This document shows, piece after piece, positions 55,353 through 64,000 of a stretch of 64,000 nt of DNA. Under the pieces are notes generated by a model. The model saw only the letters and a program-made list of their open reading frames with translations. It was not told where the DNA came from and made no database searches. The DNA is taken from assembly GCA_024734495.1 (NCBI GenBank), contig JALMQS010000073.1, positions 3,174,921 to 3,238,920 of the forward strand, in the 5' to 3' direction. Each line of letters starts with the position of its first letter. The stretch's first letter is position 1. This DNA is from Forficula auricularia (lineage: Eukaryota > Arthropoda > Insecta > Dermaptera > Forficulidae). The position numbers were made by a program, and so were the translations under genes.

Positions 55353-55579
55353 TTTAACTAAATAAGATAATTATTTTATAGCTATTAGTGCATTTTATTT
55401 TATTTTTGAGTACTTATTATTTTATTTGTTGAATTTAATTTTTTTGAAGTAGGTTTTTTTTTCTAACAATTATTTTTTTTCTAAAATATTTTATTTATTA
55501 TAATTTCGATTATTTACTCATAAGAATTGGAGATTTACGTTATTTGATCATATCATGAGAACTTGACCAAATTAATATG
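55353..55579. other. No gene recognised
   Basis: AT-rich, nothing identified. Confidence 0.4.
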
Positions 55580-55587
55580 GGATCACT

Positions 55588-55933
55588 CAAGGGCGGATCC
55601 AGAGGGGGACGATCGCCCCCTCATACAGGCTCGTGCCTGGCGGGAGTGCAACACGTGCGTCGCACGCAGAGGTCAAAAAACGGCGGCCAAATCGACAGGG
55701 AATTTATAACAATTTTTTTATTTTATTTTATTTTAATGAACTTAAAATATGAGATATGAAATTTGTAAAAAAAAACCATTAATTTTGTGTGGGGGGCGTC
55801 TCTGACCCCCCCCCCCCCCCCGCTTGGACACTTCGATCGCGACACACTTTCGAGATAAAAAGTAGATCTTATATACATCGGCCACCTTATATACATTCGC
55901 CTCCTCCATAAAAAATTCCTGGATCCGCCCTTG
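55588..55933. mobile_element. hAT-type MITE with CAAGGGCGGATCCAG ends
   Basis: The termini CAAGGGCGGATCCAG and CTGGATCCGCCCTTG are flanked by an 8 bp duplication, GGATCACT (55580-55587) and GGACCACT (55934-55941), with one mismatch. The interior has a C run near 55807-55820 and GC-rich ends. No transposase is present. Confidence 0.88.
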
Positions 55934-55941
55934 GGACCACT

Positions 55942-56204
55942 CCTAAGGTACCCCTTTTCCAATAAAAAAAGAATCATAGAAATCGGTTCACGTGGCAAAA
56001 AGTTCTCGCTGAATATACATAAAATAAATAAATAAATAGTTAGATATCTTGACTATCTTGGAGCTATACTGATCCAAACGCATAAATAACCATTAAAATA
56101 TGTTAGGTTCATAAACAAAGAAGTTATGCCTAAACAAACATAACAAAAAAGGTCCAATGATAATGAAAAAACGAGACCAATTGGGAACTAGACTGAACCC
56201 AATG
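55942..56204. other. No gene recognised
   Basis: Nothing was identified. Confidence 0.4.
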
Positions 56205-56895
56205 CAAAATAAACTGCAACGGATCGCTGTTAAACTTTTATCCAAAGTCATTTGAAATATCAATATTTTTATTCCTGTATTATTAATCATATAGCATAGC
56301 CTATTTGCGGTCTAGGTTTAAAATAAAATAAAGAATTTAAAAAAGTACTATGTTTCTCTAGAGTAAAGTACTTTAAAATATAATTTTACTAAAAACTTTA
56401 TTTAACCTTTTTTGCATGGTCCCCAAGGTACTTAATAAAAATATTAAATTTAATCGAAAGTGGTTAAGTAATTTTCAAGATATTTAGAAAAAAACTAAAA
56501 AAGTGTTGAAATAAAGTACTAATGTTTGGAGCCCGATATGTACCAAAAACTAATCAGCGCTTCATTTTGTTAAAATAATGGTAGGTTTTCAATTTTATTT
56601 CAATCGGTGCAACGGTGTGGAAAAAATCGTGGACGAAATAAACGATAACATACATACATCCATCCCCACGCACTTCCAAAAAAATGGCACTTTTTGGCCT
56701 CTCGACGAGACCCCATGTAATTTTTGGCAAAACTGTCACGTGATAAAATTCAACCTAATTGAATACTACAATTTGTGACTTTAATTGAGACCATGTGTTC
56801 CGTAGTCTTTACCTGAGGAGCCTTTGAAGGCGCGTTTGCCGCGAGACCGATTACAATACTTTACCCATGCTTCGCATTGGATAAAGTAAAAAACA
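56205..56895 (-). repeat. Interspersed repeat family G, copy 2
   Basis: On the minus strand it runs from the hairpin head (ACTTTATCCAATGCGAAGCA) to AACGATCCGTTGCAGTTTA. It is colinear with 20464-21060 apart from small gaps. Open frames of 61-66 codons within it are not conserved in the other copy. Confidence 0.8.
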
Positions 56896-57000
56896 TCAAA
56901 ATCGGTTCACAATTGGCGAAGAAATCGAATAACATAGATACAAAAAAAAAAATCAGTCGAATTGATAACCTCCTTCTTTTTTGAAGTCGGTTAAAAATTT
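56896..57000 (-). repeat. Interspersed repeat family H, copy 2
   Basis: AATTGATAACCTCCTTCTTT and TTTTGAAGTCGGTTAAAAA are the inverted form of the end at 42843. It directly abuts family G. Confidence 0.5.
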
Positions 57001-57258
57001 TGTCAAGAAAAATCTATTTTATCTCCATTAGGTATGCTAATGGGTTAGGCCATCTTTGGTTCAATAGTCTCATATACAGGGTGGTGACTTGGCCGACGCA
57101 GCATAGCGATTGCAATGTTAATTTTTGAATGTGCATTTATTTGCTCCCCTAATTATTTTAGAGTTAAAGTTCTTTTAGGTTTTTTGTAGAGAAAAAATAC
57201 TGAATCCGAACATATTTTTGTTTTCAAATTTTGAAATTTCAGAACCGTAATAATTAAC

Positions 57259-59496
57259 TGTAACAATTAAAGGACTGCAAAAGTTATCCTGGGGCTGATA
57301 TAGCTAGTGATCACAATCTAATTGCGATGAAATGCCAACTAAAATTTAAAAAACTAATAAAAAAGGGGCGGTCGCGAAAAAACTGGGATATATCTAAATT
57401 AAAAAATAAGGAAACCCAAAAACTCTTCGAAAACGTAATGAATAAGAAACTGGAAGAAAAAACACACACAAATAATAAAGAAGAAGAAATCGAACAAGAA
57501 TGGAATGACATGAAATCAAGCCTGACCGAAACAGCTAACGAAGTCCTTCAATCAAAGAAAAACGAAATTAAAAAGCCATGGGTAACAGACGAAATACGGC
57601 AACTGATTGACGAACGAAGAAAATTTAAGAACAGAAAAGACGAAGAAGGGAAAGAAACATATAAAAAATTAAGATGGAAAGTTATAAGAGAATGTAGAAA
57701 AGCAAAAGAAAAAATGATTCAAGAAAAATGTAAAGAAGTCAACGAAAATCTAGTATTGGGAAAAGTTGATGTAGCCTATAGGGCAATAAAAAGAAATTTT
57801 CAAGAAGACAAGCCAAAAAGCAAGAACATAAGAGATAAAGGAGGCCACATTATTCTAAACGAAAACGAACAGGCAAATAGATGGAAGGAACACCTAGAAG
57901 AACTCTATGGAGAAGAAAAAACAATGAACCCAATAGAAGAAGAAGAATCTGTGGACGAAAACGAATTAGGAGACCCCATACTCAGGTCAGAATTCGAGAC
58001 AGCTTTGAAGGAACTAAAAAATAATAGAGCACCCGGAATAGACAATATACAAGCTGAAATCCTAAAGAACTCTGGAGAAAAGGCACGTGACAAACTTTTT
58101 GAACTAATTAGCAAAATCTATAAATTGGGAATCATCCCAAAAGATTTCGAAAAAAACAAAATAGTCACACTTCCCAAAAAGACAGGCGCGGATAAATGTG
58201 AAAATTTCAGGACCATTAGCCTAACCTCACATGCCTCCAAAATCCTAACCAAAATAATCCAAAGAAGAATAGAACAAAGAGTTGAAGAAAATCTGGGGAA
58301 GACCAGTTCGGCTTTAGAAGAAACAGAGGCACCCGAGAAGCAATTCTCTCTCTTAGACTAATAATAGAAAGGGCATTTATCAGGGAAGAATCTGTCTACA
58401 TCGGATTCATAGACCTAGAAAAAGCATTCGATAACGTCAATTGGGAAATTATGTTTAAAATATTAAAACAGGCGGGAATAAAATTCAGAGAGAGAAGACT
58501 AATCTACAATCTATATCAAAACCAGACGGCAATTATAAATATTGGTGATGAACAAAGAGAAGCCAAAATAAAAAAAGGTGTAAGACAAGGATGTGTGCTG
58601 TCACCCATGATTTTCAACTTATACATAGAAGAAGCGATTAAAGAATTCAAAGACAAAATTGATACAGGTATAGAAATCCAAGGTCAAAAGATCGCTATGT
58701 TAAGATTTGCCGATGACATTGCCCTTCTAGGAAGCAATAAAAAAGAATTAGAGGACGCCTTGAATGGAATTAACCAAATCCTAATAGAAGAAATCAAAAT
58801 GAAAATAAACAAGAATAAAACCAAGGTCCTAGTATGTACAAAAAAAGAACAAACGAGACAGGAATGCATCAAAATTAACCAAGAAAACCTAGAAGGAGTT
58901 AAGGAATTCCGCTACCTAGGAAGTAAAATAACATGGGATGGGAGGAGCAAAAACGAAATTAAATCAAGAATTGCCCAAGCAAAAATGGGGTTTAATTCAA
59001 AACAAAAACTACTATGCTCCTCCTCAATCAGCTTAGCAAACAGGAAGTTGCTATTGAAGACATATGTATGGAGCATAGCCATGTACGGGTGTGAAACCTG
59101 GACAATTGGAAAAGCGGAGAGAAAGAGATTGGAGGCTTTCGGAAATGTGGTGCTACAGAAGAATGATGAATATCAAATGGATGGATAAAATCACAAATGA
59201 AGAAGTTCTTGGAAAAATCGGAGAAAGAAGAACCTTGTGGAAGAGTCTGAAGAAGAGAAGAGGTCAGATGATGGGGCACACACTGAGACATGGGGGACTG
59301 CTTAGGGATATCTTGGAGGGGGAGGTGGGAAAGAAAAGGGGAAGGGGAAGACCCAGATTAGAATATTTCAACCAAATAATTGGGGATATGGGATGCCAGA
59401 CATTTAGAGAGGTTAAACAGCTGGCGGAGGACAGAGTCGAGTGGAGACGGATTGTTGCATCAAACCAGTCTTAGGACTGTATACTCAATGATGATG
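57259..59496 (+). mobile_element. RTE-like LINE, 5' truncated, 2.24 kb
   Basis: It is flanked by a perfect 10 bp target duplication AATAATTAAC (57249-57258, 59497-59506), which exactly interrupts the inverted-repeat arm. It ends in a short ATG repeat (CAATGATGATG) instead of poly-A, as RTE-type LINEs do. Its 5' end lies within the endonuclease region. The perfect duplication and single arm interruption show that it is younger than its host element. Confidence 0.92.
57264..59474 (+). pseudogene. LINE endonuclease/reverse transcriptase, frameshifted
   Basis: In active elements this enzyme nicks the target and copies its RNA there. The first codons end the endonuclease domain with ADIASDHNL (near 57292-57318). 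A Lys/Glu-rich linker follows (about 57330-57950). Then come reverse transcriptase pieces: RAPGIDNIQAEIL (58027 on), FRTISLTSHASKILTKI, the motif-A Asp in GFIDLEKAFDNV (58402-58437), GVRQGCVLSPMIFN (58577 on), the catalytic FADD (58706-58717), then KTKVL and YLGSKI. The C-terminus has YGCETWT, GRGRPR and DRVEWRR, ending at 59474. One frameshift near 58300 and a second near 59139 split it into three frames. There are no other early stops. The tail resembles RTE-type proteins more than CR1 or Jockey, so the clade call is likely but not certain. Confidence 0.9.
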
Positions 59497-59969
59497 AATA
59501 ATTAACATTATAAATAATTGTATTTTTACAAAAATCACTGAGGCCATGGAATTATTAAAACAAACAAGGCATTTTCATTTGTTGTTTCTATTTGTCGTTT
59601 GTTATATTTGAACTTTTTAAAATCAGTTCTTATTAGAATTTATTGATTACTATAATGAGAAACTCGTTAAATTTGAATGGGCTGAGTTTTGTATTCGTCA
59701 TTGATAAATAAAAATAGTAGATTCCCGTAGATGAAGTTTAGAACGAGCTTTTAAATTTTCACAAGAATAATATTAATTAAGAATAATAATAATATTAATT
59801 AACAAGAATAATATTAATTATAATATTAATTAATAATATTAAATATTAATTAATAACTTAAACAATCGACAACAATAAAAGATTTTTTTTTGGCTTTTCG
59901 GCCTTTCTAACCATAAGCCAATTTACGATACTATATATTTTTAAATTTTGCATATACCCCGGGGGTCAG

Positions 59970-60025
59970 ATTTTAGCCGAATGCCTCGAGTCGGATTCGA
60001 ACCCGGGTCCCCTTGGTTAGCAACA
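59970..60025 (-). repeat. tRNA-like B-box fragment
   Basis: On the minus strand GGACCCGGGTTCGAATCC carries a perfect B box (GGTTCGAATCC), preceded by GCTAACCAAGG like the 3' half of a tRNA. It lies in the loop of the 57077 element. No A box is present, so it is a fragment of a tRNA-derived repeat. Confidence 0.5.
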
Positions 60026-60468
60026 ATAAAAGTTTTGAATTTAAATTTTTTAAATAAATATCTACATTTTTAAAATCGTTTTTTTGGACTTTTAAATTAT
60101 GAATTTGACAATTATCTTTTAGAATTTTAATTTTGCTCAGTTTTTTGTATTCTAATTATGCTCTAAAATAATCACTAAAGATATCACTATTAAACGTCAA
60201 AGAGAAACAACAAATGAAAATGCCTTGTTTGTTTTAATAATTCCATGGCCTCAGTGATTTTTGTAAAAATACAATTATTTATAATGTTGATTATTACGGT
60301 TCTGAAATTTCAAAATTTGAAAACAAAAATATGTTTGGATTCAGTATTTTTTTCTCTATAAAAAACCTATAAGAGCTTTAACTCTAAAATAATAAGGGGA
60401 GCAAATAAATGCACATTTAAAAATTAACATTGTAATCGCTATGCTGCGTCGGCCAAGTCACCACCCTG

Positions 60469-61240
60469 TATAGTTATAAAATGTCTTGATATGAAAACCG
60501 AAAAAAATGACATAATTTTCTTACGTAGACAATAATTGTAGATTTTACCAGAACACTATGTCGTTTCGCCTTTATAAATTGACAATCTCTCTCATTTATA
60601 TTCCCTTGTCTATGATGTTCTACAGTTACAATGCCAATGCATTCAGGAATACAGAGACAATTTTCGGAATTGAAACGCAAATTGTTTTTAATTTCAATTG
60701 CAAATTACAAAACAATAATCATAATAATTGATTGATAATGAAATATACCTACTTGTTATAGCTGGAACGAGAATTAGGCCTATTTAACATAAATTGGCAT
60801 GTTTTTCAATCAATTAAAGAAATTTCCGCTAAAATTAATTGCCAATATTAATTAAAAAAAATTACTCATTTATAGAAGTAAAACCCAGTACCTTTTACCT
60901 AATTTAATTATAGTAGTTGTAAATTTATATTTTATTTTAATAACATACTTTTAATGAATCTATTTATAAATTTAACTACTATAAGCTAATTTTTAAACAA
61001 ACATATTGACATATTAAATACCTACAAAACAACGAGAATGGATTTAGAACCATTTTGAATAAAATTAAATGTTGATAATGCGAGTATAGCAGAGTTTAAT
61101 TATATTTGCAATTATATTTTTCATAAAAATGTACCTTATTAAATTGAAATAAAATTTTAATATAATTTTCAATTTTTCGGGATAATAAATACATATTCTC
61201 TATATCTTCTTTAAGTGCCATATCAGGTCTCCCTGACATT
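60469..61240. other. No gene recognised
   Basis: Nothing was identified. Confidence 0.5.
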
Positions 61241-61241
61241 T

Positions 61242-61490
61242 CGGCATCTCTCAACATATACCTGTGTTGAGTGGTTTAGCTGTTTTACACAGATATAGGT
61301 CCCGGAACTACTTTTTAACCCTGGTTCCGAACGGCTAGTTTGGAGAGGTTGACTAGGCAATTATACTCTTGATAGTTTGGCATTGATTTCCAAGAGGAGA
61401 CGACTGCAAATATCTGCCGAGACTCTGTCTCGAACCAGCATACTTCAGAACAGCGGCCCGACACTCGGACCACTGACCCACAGTCGCCTC
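61242..61490 (-). repeat. tRNA-derived SINE, copy 2 (family S), promoter kept
   Basis: On the minus strand, A-box region GTGGGTCAGTGGTCCGAGTG (about 61463-61482) and B box GGTTCGAGAC (61425-61434) are present at tRNA spacing. They are followed by the body shared with 9888-10100 (GGAGAGGTTGACTAGGCAAT on the plus strand). The 3' end lies near 61242 without a clear tail. Confidence 0.75.
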
Positions 61491-61569
61491 ATTCTCTATA
61501 TGAAAATATTTAATCTGTTGCTTTCTAAACATAGAGAAAAAAACTTTTTATTCATTTTTCAATTAAAAA

Positions 61570-61645
61570 ATTTCCACTGATAAAGGGAGAATTTCTCCCG
61601 AAACGTTTGGGTTGGAAATAAACGTTTTTAATATTGTTTTATAAT
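61570..61645 (+). repeat. Hammerhead-like core
   Basis: CTGATAA (61577-61583), stem GGGAG / CTCCC (61585-61589, 61595-61599), GAAA (61600-61603), CGTTT. The first box differs from CTGANGA at one base. Stem II is strong. No inverted partner was seen nearby. Confidence 0.5.
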
Positions 61646-62300
61646 AGATTTGAATTTTTTAATAGGTATCTGATTAATTTAAAGTTTGTATCATATTTAG
61701 TTTATGAACTATACATAGATATATTGCTCTGGCAGACAGACAGATATACGTAGTAGTGATGTGAATACTGTAGAATTCACTATTAAAATCATCAAATTTA
61801 ATCTTGTAATCTTTAAATTTTCAATAAATTATTTCTTCAAAATGCCGTCAGAGACAAGCTTTAAATCTGGTAAGAAATCCCCGAGAGAGTTTCATCTGAT
61901 AATTACGAGTTTGGAAGGATAATTTTTATTACATGACAGAAGGGTTGTGTTTGAGACAAATTGCTATATTTAGCATTCGCGTTTGGGTCCCCAGGGTGTG
62001 ATATATAATAAAAAATATCCGGGACAAGTCGTATTTAATAGAAGACACTCTTATGTGATTTCTTTGGACTTTTGAATAGTTATTTTTCCATGGATTCTTA
62101 TTCAATGGATAAACTTTAACTATACTTAGAAAATAAATTATTATTATTTGCTCAAACCCGAAGAAAACTCAAATTTCCATTTTTCATTTCATGGTATTTT
62201 TTTTAAGCTTAAGAAGTAGCACTATCTTAGTTTATCTCCTTTTATCGAAACAATATAATGAAAGATATTAATTTGCCGATGGTAATAGAATTCAAATTTA
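61646..62300. other. No gene recognised
   Basis: Nothing was identified. Confidence 0.5.
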
Positions 62301-62682
62301 CAAGAAATCATAAGTTGGTCTCATCTATAAAATTCGATGGAATGAAATATTTTTAATTATATGTCAGAGGGGTTATTTTTCACCCCCCTCGGGAATCTAA
62401 CCCGAGTGCCAGTAACAGCAATCCGGCCCACCTGGATCACCTGCAGGATGCGAACCACTTTGACATATGAACACGCGTAAAATATTTTACTCAAAGATTG
62501 TTATCTTAATTTGTAAAATTTCGCGATATAGTGATTCTAAATTTAGCCAGGTGGCCCGGATTGCTGTTGCTGGCACTCGGGTTCGATTCCCGAGGGGGTG
62601 GAAAAACAGCCCCTCTGACATATAATTAAAAATATTCCATTCCATCGAATTTAATAGATGATACCAACTTATGATTTCTTGG
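62301..62682. repeat. Foldback of two tRNA-like short elements
   Basis: The arms (62301-62435 and 62547-62682) pair over about 135 bp. The right arm on the plus strand contains CTCGGGTTCGATTCCCGAG, a perfect T-arm with B box, next to CCAGGTGGCCCGGATTGC, and the terminal CCTCTGACAT motif of the element at 14518. The two copies lie head to head around a loop of about 110 bp. Confidence 0.75.
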
Positions 62683-63285
62683 AAACAATATAATTTTTAA
62701 AAACCAAACAAACATGATTGGAAGATAACCCAAAATCTAATTCGCGACCTGGTTCGATTTACACAGTTTTGGTCAATTGAAATTTTTTTCGTCAGTTAAC
62801 GGTTTAGGTCGGAAACTGAGAAAAGTCCAGCTTATTAATTCAAACATGGCCTACAAATTTCAGCTAATCAGAGCTATAACTATTCGAAACCTGGTTATAT
62901 CTATAATAATTCAGAATTGTTCTGATTTATCGCATTTTTGAAGATAAGATCTGAAGCTAGAAAACAAAAAATCGATTAATCAGTGTATGATCTTTTATTT
63001 CTTGAGTTATCGTCGTTAAAAAATGGACATACAGTCAGATACAGATTTTTTTAGAGATAGCTCAAGAATGTAAAAAAAATCTCAAAAATCTAAAAAAATG
63101 TAAAAAATTAAATTTATTTTTTCTAATTTGTTATTTTCTATACAAAAATTCTTTCTATGTAATAAAAAGACCGGACAAAAATTTGGGCTCAAAATATGAA
63201 TTTTTAAATTTCGCTTAAGTCTTAGTAATTCATGTTTGACGTTTTTGAGCGTACTTTAAATATTTAGGCTTGATTTTTACTAGTA
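62683..63285. other. No gene recognised
   Basis: Nothing was identified. Confidence 0.5.
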
Positions 63286-63287
63286 AG

Positions 63288-63682
63288 AATTGTAATCGTG
63301 CATGTAAAAGGTCTTTTTTTAATATCTCAAAAACGGCTCAAACTATTTTGATAAAAAAAATTGCACGAAACCATGGCATTTCGGTCTATAAAAAAGCTCC
63401 AATAAGTGAACATCGAAAAAATTATATTTTTTGAGATAATAACTGTTTTGTCAAAATGTTTGTTAGTCTGTGCGTTACCAAATTTTGTTGATGAGCTAGC
63501 TCAAAAAATAGTGTGGATATCAAAACCAAATTTCACACTTAGTTTTGGTGCATTTTTTTTCTGGCGCCAAAATTAGGGGGGGGAGCGCCAAAAAATAAAA
63601 ATCTAGCCCCTTGTACTAAACACAACCAGAAGTGTATGGTAAAGTCAAGTGGATGGCCACATCAGAACGTGTCAATTTTTTT
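63288..63682 (+). repeat. Interspersed repeat family A, copy 8
   Basis: It begins within the head (TTGTAATCGTGCATG), has an 8-G tract near 63577 and ends with TATGGTAAAGTCAAGTGGAT plus AGAACGTGTCAA. Most of the first poly-G unit is deleted. Confidence 0.75.
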
Positions 63683-64000
63683 TTTACTATAAATGAAAAA
63701 CATAATGAATGAAAAGAATAGATGACAAGACCAAAAAAAAAATCCGTATTAAAATATTGATATTAATACTAAATATTGATACTAAAAAAAATCAATAGCC
63801 ATAGTCGCCATTATGAATAAATATATTTTAATAAGGATTTTTTTTGAGTCTCCTCATCTATTTTAAATTGATGTAAAAAAATCGAAGCAATTTTGCCTAA
63901 CTTATCCATCTTGTAATTTTTTTAAATGCAGCTTATATATAAAAATCTAATCAACTAAAATTGAAGAGAGTGTACCGAAACTTAAAAAGTTTTCAATTTT
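63683..64000. other. No gene recognised
   Basis: Nothing was identified up to the window end. Confidence 0.5.

Larger units (their letters stand above)
57077..60468. mobile_element. Long-inverted-repeat element split by a LINE
   Basis: The termini CAGGGTGGTGACTTGGCC and GGCCAAGTCACCACCCTG are flanked by TATA (57073-57076, 60469-60472), suggesting a TA-target element. The right arm is continuous (60190-60468, about 280 bp). The left arm is 57077-57258 plus 59507-59600, because the LINE landed inside it. Without the LINE the element is about 1.14 kb. The central 600 bp holds AT-rich repeats and a tRNA-like patch. No transposase is present. Confidence 0.85.

Noticed and set aside
58684..59291. 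Minus-strand frames under the LINE
   Set aside because: Shadows of the reverse transcriptase reading frame.

Overview
This is a 64 kb piece of an AT-rich eukaryotic nuclear genome, most likely an arthropod and probably an insect. That inference rests on the mix of repeats: mariner remnants with the animal C-terminal signature, hAT and TTAA-type MITEs, Helitrons with A^T flanks, tRNA-derived SINEs, a 5'-truncated RTE-like LINE, and many copies of a hammerhead-like motif of the Penelope-element kind. The species cannot be named from the sequence. There are no bacterial operons, ribosome binding sites or CRISPR arrays, and I found no convincing multi-exon host gene. The best candidate for a host gene end is a CpG-rich patch at 35.37-35.84 kb with a possible splice donor.

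The window is a transposon graveyard, and most of the recognisable sequence is repeat. Region by region: 0-6 kb holds a poly-G family (A), an 8-bp-TSD MITE (B1), a tRNA-like SINE and small hairpins. 6.5-9.9 kb holds a complete hAT MITE, a complete Helitron, a foldback with a hammerhead-like core and a tiny TTA-flanked MITE. 10-17 kb holds a SINE, a tandem duplication, a 1 kb two-orientation palindromic array, a hammerhead-like foldback and two sister Helitrons. 17.7-18.4 kb is an internally deleted mariner. 19.4-21.3 kb is an inverted-repeat element carrying a Helitron in its left end. 21.9-22.9 kb has two opposed family-A copies. 25-27.2 kb has a TTAA MITE, then a hAT with a very long internal palindrome, abutting a LINE remnant. 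28.8-29.5 kb is a second complete copy of the first Helitron family. 31.3-35.2 kb is a 3.9 kb minisatellite with embedded MITEs and two copies of a near-perfect 130 bp palindrome. 36-42 kb has further MITEs, a mariner end, a small Helitron and foldbacks. 43.6-45.9 kb is a nest of several mobile elements whose outermost 8 bp target duplication survives. 48.9-54.1 kb has nested foldbacks, a LINE 3' end and a 570 bp palindrome. 55.6-60.5 kb has a hAT-like MITE and a long-inverted-repeat element split by the RTE-like LINE with its own 10 bp target duplication. 61-64 kb has a SINE, a tRNA-like foldback and a last family-A copy.

Only four stretches look like former protein-coding sequence, and all belong to mobile elements: the RTE-like reverse transcriptase (57.26-59.47 kb, two frameshifts), the C-terminus of another LINE (51.94-52.38 kb, open frame), a mariner transposase remnant (17.77-18.27 kb, minus) and a short LINE C-terminus (27.15-27.29 kb, minus). 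A mariner tail also lies at 39.6-39.7 kb.

The most unusual signal is a recurrent core, CTGANGA followed by a short stem and GAAA, often GAAACGTC. It appears at about ten places, usually in the arms of inverted repeats that otherwise share no sequence. This is the conserved layout of hammerhead ribozymes, which are known from Penelope-like elements and retrozymes. Catalysis is inferred, not shown.
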